A stretch of 29,111 bases of DNA from Adlercreutzia sp910585575 (GTDB lineage: Bacteria; Actinomycetota; Coriobacteriia; Coriobacteriales; Eggerthellaceae). Shown piece by piece: positions 24,234 to 29,111 of the stretch (positions within the stretch are counted from its first letter, which is position 1; the number at the start of each line of letters is the position of its first letter). The translations under genes and the position numbers were made by a program. The stretch lies in the NCBI RefSeq assembly GCF_951801035.1, contig NZ_CATOKT010000018.1; one strand, 5' to 3'. The notes beneath the pieces were generated by a model, which was given only the letters and a program-made list of their open reading frames with translations, was not told the DNA's origin and did not search any database.

Positions 24234-25139
24234 TTAACCTGCGAGAACGAGTCCCACGAAGGGCGGCTCGTAGGCGTAGAAGCCCGATGTGTACAAATAC
24301 TTGTGCATGAGCGGGCTGTCATAGCGGTTGGCTACCTTGATCCAGCCCGTTTTGCCGCCGGACTTCACCTGGAAGCGCACCGTGTTGCCCTTGACGTAGG
24401 TCTTCAGGAACTTCACCTTCGCGCCCTTCTTGATGGTGAATTTCTTGGAGGTGCACTTGGTATTCTTGTAGGCGGTTATGGCCTTCTTTGTCTTGTAGGT
24501 GTTGTTGCCCTTGAAGCCCACGGTAAGCTTGCCGATCGAACTCGTTTTCTTCAGGGTGCCCGATTTGTACTTGTAGGTGTAATCGGCCGAGATAGAGCTA
24601 GCCATATAGGACATGGCAGTGAAACTGACCGTCATCGAGTTGCCCGACACCTTTTTGACTTCGCCGCCTACGTGGTTCCCGATTTTGGATCCCAGGCCTT
24701 TGTTGAAGTTGATGACCCTCTTGAGCTTCCCGTTTTTGATTTGATAGAGCGCGCATACTTCAGCGTCGCCGTTGTCCATAGGGGCGTAGAGGTACATGAA
24801 GCATTTGCCGTTCTTCAACTGAATAAGCTGGGCCTTAACGTTGTAGAACCAGGTTGATTTCGCGAAAGCCTTTTTGTCGTTGAGGTAGACGGTTATCTTG
24901 TTGCCGATGTAGCCGTCCTGGTACGAAGTGGCCACCTTGACGGTGTCGGCCTTACGATCGCCCGTGGCGTCGTACTGAGTGTACGTCACGTTCTCCTTAA
25001 GCGTGTGTGCCTGCGCGCCTTTAGTGGCCGTGGTGGCGTAGGCATCCGTGGGCTGCGCCACCAAAAAGCTGCAGGCCAGGAGCGTCACGAGAGCGGCTGC
25101 CGCGAAGTAGGCGAGTCGGTTCTTGATTGATGCTGCCAT
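24234..25139 (-). CDS. Secreted Lys-rich protein with a C-terminal SH3b-like domain
   Basis: A 301-residue protein of unknown function. A Sec signal peptide (about 1-34, core LAYFAAAALVTLLACSFLVA, cleavage after DAYA) is followed by a beta-rich region beginning YTQYDATGDRKADTVKV, which resembles VCBS/FG-GAP-like calcium-loop repeats (DxTGDxKAD), and a C-terminal SH3b-like segment (about 215-275: KAITAYKNTKCTSKKFTIKK, VKFLKTYVKGNTVRFQVKSG, GKTGWIKV). The mature part is very basic. Start: AAGGGAGA 4-5 bases upstream of the ATG. A C-terminal relic of a paralogue lies at 26846-27163. It may bind the cell wall through the SH3b-like domain, but this is inference. It is transcribed alone and ends at a strong terminator. 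Confidence 0.8.
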   Translation of the reverse strand: MAASIKNRLAYFAAAALVTLLACSFLVAQPTDAYATTATKGAQAHTLKENVTYTQYDATGDRKADTVKVATSYQDGYIGNKITVYLNDKKAFAKSTWFYNVKAQLIQLKNGKCFMYLYAPMDNGDAEVCALYQIKNGKLKRVINFNKGLGSKIGNHVGGEVKKVSGNSMTVSFTAMSYMASSISADYTYKYKSGTLKKTSSIGKLTVGFKGNNTYKTKKAITAYKNTKCTSKKFTIKKGAKVKFLKTYVKGNTVRFQVKSGGKTGWIKVANRYDSPLMHKYLYTSGFYAYEPPFVGLVLAG

Positions 25140-25448
25140 CGAATCTCCCTTCTCTCATTCTGATGGGAACAGCGTAGCATAAATTTGACCCTTTACCTCG
25201 CCTTATGCAAAGAGGATGCTTGGTAGATGGACTCTGCTGATAGCCTGCTCGGGGCTCGGGGCTCGGGGTCTGGGCTCTGGGCAACGAAGCGAAAAATCGA
25301 TGAGGTAGTTCGCTTACGAGGAAACGGGTGACGTGCGAATCGCACTACGATGAGGACCAGAGAAAGCGGCGAGGCGTCAGCCTGTGTCGTTGACCTCCAG
25401 GTCACTTTCGTGATATGTTTTTGTTAAATAAAAAGGTTGTGATGCGCT
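25140..25448. other. 309-bp intergenic region with a short GC-rich tandem repeat
   Basis: It separates the secreted-protein gene from the divergent toxin-antitoxin module. It holds three tandem CTCGGGG heptamers followed by two TCTGGGC heptamers (25248-25282) and, at its right end, the module promoter. No gene is supported. Confidence 0.5.
25390..25418 (+). promoter_or_regulatory. Promoter of the first toxin-antitoxin module
   Basis: TTGACC (25390-25395), then a 17-base spacer and ATATGT (25413-25418; GATATG with a 16-base spacer also fits), 31 bases before the GTG start. Confidence 0.45.
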
Positions 25449-25712
25449 GTGGCTACCGATATCGTTGTTCACCCTCGCGTGCTATGCCGACACTCGGGGA
25501 TTAGCGAGGAAGATGTCGTGGTTGCTCTCAAAAACGCTGTTGTGGTAGTTAACCGCACCTACGAGCCTCCTGACATTTACGCGGCAGCAGGCGCGGATTG
25601 TAAGGGCCGCATGCTGGAGGTGCTAGGCGTGGAGCTGGAAGACGGTCGTTTTTTGGTGTATCACGCTATGAAGCTTACCGCGAAGATGAGCCGTGAGCTG
25701 GGCTTGGGATAG
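25449..25712 (+). CDS. Small BrnT/DUF4258-like protein, probable toxin
   Basis: An 87-residue protein. It follows a pattern seen in a family of small actinobacterial toxin-like proteins: an N-terminal VVHPRVLCRHSGISEEDVVVAL, a central strand GCKGRMLEVLGVELEDGRF-like block (here DCKGRMLEVLGVELEDGRF), and a C-terminal VYHAMKLTAKMSRELGLG. Such proteins have the RelE/BrnT-like ribonuclease fold and sit upstream of an RHH antitoxin, as here. It starts at GTG 25449; AAAAAGG lies 11 bases upstream, and no other in-frame start exists after the TGA at 25440. Nine bases separate its stop from the next gene. Family assignment is by pattern memory only; RNase activity is inferred. Confidence 0.65.
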   Translation: MATDIVVHPRVLCRHSGISEEDVVVALKNAVVVVNRTYEPPDIYAAAGADCKGRMLEVLGVELEDGRFLVYHAMKLTAKMSRELGLG

Positions 25713-25721
25713 GAGGGCCTG

Positions 25722-25991
25722 ATGGAATACCGGACTAAAAGTGGATTCGTGCTCACCGATGAAATGATTGAGGAATTGGCCGAGCAGGCAGAGCGAGGAG
25801 AGTATCCGGGACGCTCTGGAAAGGTGATCGTGGCTCCCCAGGGGCGGCCGCCCCTATGTGACGAGGAGCTGGTAACGGTGGCGTTCAAGGTGCCGCGCTC
25901 GTATCGGGACCGGCTGGATGAAAAAGCCGCCAGCCGTCACGAGACCCGTTCGCAGTTCATGCGCCATGCGCTAGAAGCCGCGCTGGCATAG
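25722..25991 (+). CDS. RHH/CopG-like antitoxin
   Basis: An 89-residue protein. The C-terminal half (about 50-88, VTVAFKVPRSYRDRLDEKAA, SRHETRSQFMRHALEAAL) has the strand-helix-helix pattern of a ribbon-helix-helix DNA-binding domain. The N-terminal half (TDEMIEELAEQAERGEYPGRSG) is the kind of acidic helical segment that wraps the toxin in BrnA-type antitoxins. AGGAGGG lies just upstream of the ATG. It forms a toxin-first operon with the gene before it and probably represses that promoter together with the toxin. Confidence 0.7.
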   Translation: MEYRTKSGFVLTDEMIEELAEQAERGEYPGRSGKVIVAPQGRPPLCDEELVTVAFKVPRSYRDRLDEKAASRHETRSQFMRHALEAALA

Positions 25992-26023
25992 GAAAGTGTT
26001 ATCCGACTGGGCGCCATTGTCTC

Positions 26024-26053
26024 TTGTTAGAGGTATCTACTTTGCATTACAAT
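26024..26053 (+). promoter_or_regulatory. Promoter of the RelB/PIN module
   Basis: TTGTTA (26024-26029), an 18-base spacer and TACAAT (26048-26053). The -10 lies inside the palindrome at 26038-26064. Confidence 0.6.
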
Positions 26054-26064
26054 AATGCAAAGTA
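26038..26064. promoter_or_regulatory. 27-bp operator palindrome overlapping the -10 of the RelB/PIN module
   Basis: Perfect 12-bp arms (TACTTTGCATTA and TAATGCAAAGTA) flank a CAA spacer. It covers the -10 and probable start site and ends 17 bases before the antitoxin ATG, which is the usual layout for autorepression by the antitoxin or toxin-antitoxin complex. Confidence 0.7.
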
Positions 26065-26081
26065 CGTACCTTGGAGGAACC

Positions 26082-26399
26082 ATGGCGGATACGACGGCAA
26101 CTATTAATGTGCGGCTCAGCCCGACTCTCAAGGAACGCGGCGACAGCGTTCTGAAGAAAAACGGCATCTCAACCACGCAGGCTATTCGCGCGCTGTGGGG
26201 CGTCATGGCTCGCACGCATGAGGTGCCGGACTTCGTTCTGGCTGAGCAAAGCGAGGCTCGGGAAGACGAAAAGACGCGCAAGAGGACGATCGCTCGTAGC
26301 CTCTTGGGCATTGCGTCGTCGGCGTCTCGCATGACCGATGAAGATTTGGACGATCTTCGATTTCAGGGCCTGATGGAGAAGTACGAGGGCCTTGCATGA
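26082..26399 (+). CDS. RelB/DinJ-family antitoxin
   Basis: A 105-residue antitoxin. The N-terminal RHH region (TTATINVRLSPTLKERGDSVLKKNGISTTQAIRALW) matches the RelB/DinJ pattern: a DNA-contacting strand followed by two helices. Residues about 45-105 are charged and end in DEDLDDLRFQGLMEKYEGLA, the likely toxin-binding segment. TTGGAGGAACC precedes the ATG. Its stop overlaps the PIN gene start by four bases (ATGA), so antitoxin and toxin are translationally coupled. The palindrome upstream is the likely target of its own DNA-binding domain. Confidence 0.85.
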   Translation: MADTTATINVRLSPTLKERGDSVLKKNGISTTQAIRALWGVMARTHEVPDFVLAEQSEAREDEKTRKRTIARSLLGIASSASRMTDEDLDDLRFQGLMEKYEGLA

Positions 26400-26824
26400 A
26401 GGTGCTCTTCGATACCAATGTTTGGCTCGACATCGCTCTGGGTCGTGAGGGCTTCTACCAAGATTCTTTCGTGGCGCTCGTCGACTGCTTGGACGAGGGC
26501 GACGAGATATGCGTGGCGGCCACATCGCTCAAAGACGTTTTCTTTATTGTCGAGCGTATGGAAGGGACCGAGGTCGCCTATGAGGCGGTAGAAAAAATGC
26601 TGGAGCTGGCCTGCGCGCTGACCGTAGATGATCTGGTGTGCCGCAAAGCGGTGGAGCTGGAGCGGCCCGATTACGAAGACGGCATCGTGGCAGCCGCCGC
26701 TCTCGCGGACGAAGTGGACTGCGTGGTAACGCGCGACTCGGCCGCTTTTCAGAACTTAGGCATTCGCCGATACACGCCAACGGAGTTTATCCAGGAGCGC
26801 GGCGTTGAGGTTATCGATTTTTAG
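26396..26824 (+). CDS. PIN-domain toxin (VapC-like ribonuclease)
   Basis: A 142-residue PIN domain, the size of VapC toxins. The acidic metal-binding residues are visible: Asp6 in VLFDTNVWLD, Asp95 in PDYEDGIVAAAA (with Asp92 and Glu94 nearby) and Asp114 in VVTRDSAAF. Such toxins cut RNA, often tRNA or rRNA, when the antitoxin is lost; the target here is unknown. The gene overlaps the RelB-like antitoxin by four bases. The pairing of a RelB/DinJ antitoxin with a PIN toxin differs from the standard RelBE and VapBC sets. No terminator is seen after it; the next gene, a relic, is convergent. Confidence 0.88.
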   Translation: MKVLFDTNVWLDIALGREGFYQDSFVALVDCLDEGDEICVAATSLKDVFFIVERMEGTEVAYEAVEKMLELACALTVDDLVCRKAVELERPDYEDGIVAAAALADEVDCVVTRDSAAFQNLGIRRYTPTEFIQERGVEVIDF

Positions 26825-26845
26825 GATGTCTTTCCGCCTGCTTAT

Positions 26846-27163
26846 TTAAAGAACCGTCAAGGGGGAAAGCGAGTTGTCGGTGAGCTTGACCCAGCCGGTC
26901 TTTCCCGATGAGGTTTTGACTTTAAGAATTGCCCGCCCGCCATTGAGATATATCTTCGAGACACGTGCCGTCTGCCCCTCGGAGAGCTGGCTGGCGACGC
27001 TCTTGCACTTCGCAGATTTGTAGACAGGCAGGCCGTCTCTCATCGATTCGACCTTTTTGCTTCCGAGCCATGTCCCCGTCTTGCTGGTGCGTGTGAGCTT
27101 GCCGTTGGAGTATTGTAACCTCCTCGACGACGCTAGGTTTGATGGGCTCAGAGGCGCCTGCAT
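26846..27163 (-). pseudogene. Relic of a secreted SH3b-like protein gene (5' truncated)
   Basis: The last 88 or so codons (from LQYSNGKLTRTSKTGTWLG) align by eye with the C-terminus of the protein at 24234-25139: YKYKSGTLKKTSSIGKL pairs with LQYSNGKLTRTSKTGTW, ITAYKNTKCTSK with LPVYKSAKCKSV, and SGGKTGWIKVANRYDSPL with SSGKTGWVKLTDNSLSPL. The signal peptide and about 200 residues that should precede are missing, the first 15 codons have no counterpart, and no ribosome site precedes the ATG at 27163. It is best read as the 3' remnant of a once full-length paralogue, left beside the toxin-antitoxin pair. Confidence 0.7.
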
Positions 27164-27248
27164 AGGTACGGGGCCTCATCGGTGGGGCTGAGATTATTCT
27201 AGCTGCCTGACCTGTTGTTTGAGCTGTTGCCCTCGCTGGATCGCGGCT

Positions 27249-27938
27249 CTACTTAAGGTACTTAGCGCGGTTCTTTGCGGTGTTGGTGCGGTATTTCAGC
27301 GTGTCCTTCGAGTTCTTCTTGAGCGACTTGATGGTGCTCATGCATTTGGAGTAGCTGGTGGCTTTTCCGTTCACCTTGAAGTTGTAGTAATAGAAGGGGA
27401 TGCCTTGCTTCATCTTCTTTTTGTAAGAGGTTGCGTAGGGCTCGAACATCATTTGTACGTCGTAAGAGGCCAGCTTCTTCACTTTGCCGTTTTTGCCTAG
27501 ACGGTAGTAGTTGTAGTGCTCGTTGTCCATGTGGGCGCGCGAGTCGGAGAAGAAGTTTTTGTTGCGGCACACGCGCAGGGAATAATACGTGCCAACGCGC
27601 TTGGCCTTTCCCTTTGCGTACGTGTATACGCGGTAGAAGCCCCCGTCGGCTTCGGTGGCGTTGCTGTTGTAAAGCACGAGGTCCTTGATGCCGTCCTTGT
27701 TGATATCCTGGCAGGCGAACTTGAGCGAGCTGGTGGATACCTTGCTATACCCCCACTTCATCGACTTCTTGCTGAGGAGTGTTTTGTACGCAGCGCACGC
27801 CTTCGAGTTCTTCGACTTGGCATAGGCGGCTTCAGGCGAGGTAGCCGTCAAAGCAAAGGCGAGCGCGAGCACTAGGGCGACGATGCCTGCAATCAGCAGA
27901 GTCCGATACCGCTTCGCTGGAGTGGCAAGATGGGACAT
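27249..27938 (-). CDS. Small secreted Lys/Tyr-rich protein
   Basis: A 229-residue protein of unknown function. A Sec signal peptide (about 1-40, core LLIAGIVALVLALAFAL, cleavage after EAAYA) precedes a basic mature protein with a calcium-loop-like element DINKDGIKDLVLYN (EF-hand/FG-GAP-like) near residue 77, then Tyr/Lys-rich segments (FYRVYTYAKGKAKRVGTYYS, HYNYYRLGKNGKVKKLASYD). It resembles the protein at 24234-25139 in signal peptide and in its early D-x-(N/T)-x-D-G loop, but lacks the SH3b-like C-terminus. Start: GAGGAG five bases upstream of the ATG. No hairpin terminator is evident in the 85 bases before the relic gene. Confidence 0.78.
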   Translation of the reverse strand: MSHLATPAKRYRTLLIAGIVALVLALAFALTATSPEAAYAKSKNSKACAAYKTLLSKKSMKWGYSKVSTSSLKFACQDINKDGIKDLVLYNSNATEADGGFYRVYTYAKGKAKRVGTYYSLRVCRNKNFFSDSRAHMDNEHYNYYRLGKNGKVKKLASYDVQMMFEPYATSYKKKMKQGIPFYYYNFKVNGKATSYSKCMSTIKSLKKNSKDTLKYRTNTAKNRAKYLK

Positions 27939-28043
27939 AGGAGCTCCTCTCTTTTGGATTTGACGCTTATTCTAGCAGGTCAAGTTAGGCAACTGTATTC
28001 TCGACAGAGAAGATGGCAGATAGGCCCCGGGTAAGTGATCTTC

Positions 28044-28082
28044 TAAAAAAAAAAGAGACACCGCTCCAGGACGGTGCCTCTT
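28044..28082 (-). terminator. Terminator for the FN3-containing secreted protein gene
   Basis: AAGAG-A-CACCG and CGGTG-C-CTCTT form an 11-bp stem with one mismatch; on the minus strand a run of ten Ts follows. Confidence 0.88.
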
Positions 28083-28109
28083 GGGGTTAGCTGGTGAAAG
28101 CATGTACCT

Positions 28110-28970
28110 TTACTTGACGATCTTGACCTTCAGGTTCTTCTTAACGTATTTCTCGTAAGAGTACTTTCCGCTCTTGCTAACGCTCACTTTCTTCACTTTC
28201 TTATAGGAGTATTTGCCGCCAGTCTGGAGCTTGATGAGACGGTCTATTTCCGATTTGCTGAGCTTGCTCCCATCGGAGGCGGTTGGGTTACCTGCATGGT
28301 AGAGATATTTAGAGGCGTAAAGCGTCTGGGGCCAGGACTGCATCCAAAGCTCGACCATACCCTTTCCGCGTTTCCAGCGCTTAACGTTGAACGTCATGAA
28401 ATCGCCGTCGTTCTGCTCGTAGCGCCTGCTCCAGCGAAGCGTAGCAAGTTCCTCGCCCGTTTTCGCCTCCCGGATGTTGACCTCCTTGTAGTATCGGTTC
28501 CCCGTATCTTCGTCGATGTACACCTTGCCGCGCCAATACTTGGGGACGGTGAACTTGACGTAGGAATTCTTAAAGGTTGCGCTTACTTTGGCACCTACCG
28601 GCTTGCTTACTGCGCCATCCTCGCCGTCGTAACCAAAGGCAGCTACTTTGCAGTAGTATTTCTTGCCAGCGGGCGCTTTGACGAGGGCTTTCGTGCCGGA
28701 AACGTAGCCGAGAACTTCGTATCCCTTGGTTTTTTTCGTGCTGCCGTAGATGGTGTAGCCTGTGGCACCAGATACGCCTTTCCAGCTAAGCTGAATAGTG
28801 CACTTCTTCGTGGCTTTCGCCTTAACAGAGGTCGGCGCTGGCAATTGGTCATCATCCGCGTAGGCCGCGTCAGGGGCCGTCGTGGTAAGTCCTAGGGCTA
28901 GCAGCAGAGCGACCGCAATGGCTGCAGCTAGTAACCTTGATTTCCGTTGCGGTATTGTGGAGCTTCGCAT
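28110..28970 (-). CDS. Secreted protein with an FN3-like domain
   Basis: A 286-residue protein of unknown function. A Sec signal peptide (about 1-38, core LLAAAIAVALLLALGL, cleavage after DAAYA) precedes an FN3-like domain (about 43-130: PAPTSVKAKATKKCTIQLSW, GATGYTIYGSTKKTKGYEVL, KKYYCKVAAFGYDGEDG). A second beta-rich region (about 130-220: YVKFTVPKYWRGKVYIDE, RYYKEVNIREAKTGEELATL) follows, and a Lys/Tyr/Ser-rich tail (KYSYKKVKKVSVSKSGKYSY). The second region has no family I can name. GGGGAAGGAA lies just upstream of the ATG at 28970; an in-frame ATG at 29099 would run through a large hairpin and has no ribosome site. Signal peptide and FN3 style match the other secreted proteins of the window. 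Confidence 0.82.
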   Translation of the reverse strand: MRSSTIPQRKSRLLAAAIAVALLLALGLTTTAPDAAYADDDQLPAPTSVKAKATKKCTIQLSWKGVSGATGYTIYGSTKKTKGYEVLGYVSGTKALVKAPAGKKYYCKVAAFGYDGEDGAVSKPVGAKVSATFKNSYVKFTVPKYWRGKVYIDEDTGNRYYKEVNIREAKTGEELATLRWSRRYEQNDGDFMTFNVKRWKRGKGMVELWMQSWPQTLYASKYLYHAGNPTASDGSKLSKSEIDRLIKLQTGGKYSYKKVKKVSVSKSGKYSYEKYVKKNLKVKIVK

Positions 28971-29017
28971 AACATTCCTTCCCCTCACGGCGTAACCTTT
29001 TTGGGGAAGAATAGCGA

Positions 29018-29061
29018 CTCCGGCGACGAGGGCGGCCGCTCGGCCGCCCGATGAGCCGGAG
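29018..29061. repeat. Large two-part hairpin upstream of the FN3 secreted-protein gene
   Basis: An outer stem CTCCGGC/GCCGGAG, a symmetrical internal loop (GACGA/GATGA) and an inner stem GGGCGGCCG/CGGCCGCCC around CT. No clean T-tract follows, so it is a weak terminator for an unseen upstream gene or a leader structure 48 bases before the start codon. Confidence 0.55.
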
Positions 29062-29111
29062 CAAATCCAAGGGGATTCCCCTAATCTCTTATCGACCAAG
29101 AATCGAGACAG

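Noticed and set aside
23957..24310. 117-codon plus-strand frame after the LuxR gene
   Set aside because: No ribosome site, mixed composition, and it runs into the antisense of a supported secreted-protein gene and across its terminator.

Overview
The window is about 29 kb of GC-rich bacterial chromosome. It most resembles the actinobacterial class Coriobacteriia, probably family Eggerthellaceae. That placement rests on three things: a Tat-exported FAD oxidoreductase divergent from a membrane-integrated LuxR regulator, VaFE/CnaB surface adhesins, and small secreted Lys-rich proteins with 'AYA' signal cleavage sites. No rRNA, tRNA, CRISPR array, insertion sequence or prophage was recognised. 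The species cannot be fixed from the sequence alone.

Layout. (1) 1-3.6 kb: the tail of a surface protein with Ig-like and FN3 repeats, a membrane histidine-kinase remnant that has lost its ATPase domain, a histidine phosphatase with a large insertion, and a convergent GNAT acetyltransferase. (2) 3.9-10.4 kb: an HtrA-type membrane serine protease, then the housekeeping run pyrH-frr-uppS-cdsA-dxr (UMP kinase, ribosome recycling, undecaprenyl-PP synthesis, CDP-diacylglycerol synthesis, MEP isoprenoid pathway). (3) 10.5-14.7 kb: a reverse-strand 1386-residue sortase-type adhesin that interrupts the usual dxr-rseP-ispG-proS order. (4) 15.1-19.4 kb: a site-2 protease, ispG and proS resume the run. 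The protease is unusual: it seems to lack the PDZ domain and carries a winged-helix-like insert in its cytosolic loop. (5) 19.5-23.9 kb: a phasin-like protein, a Tat/lipobox FAD oxidoreductase, and its divergent 12-TM LuxR regulator with a long inverted repeat between them. (6) 24.2-29.1 kb: an accessory zone with three reverse-strand secreted proteins, one truncated relic of such a gene, and two adjacent toxin-antitoxin modules.

How the genes work together. uppS, dxr and ispG form part of one route from MEP isoprenoid precursors to the cell-wall lipid carrier; cdsA feeds phospholipid synthesis; pyrH, frr and proS serve nucleotide supply and translation. HtrA and the site-2 protease suggest envelope proteolysis. 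The flavoprotein/LuxR pair looks like a self-contained inducible reductase unit. The right end, with lower GC, toxin-antitoxin pairs and a gene relic, looks like a site of gene turnover. The best candidate for something undescribed is the PDZ-less, winged-helix-containing site-2 protease. Next come the 89-nt imperfect palindrome downstream of it and the dyads in the flavoprotein/LuxR, GNAT/htrA and toxin-antitoxin control regions.
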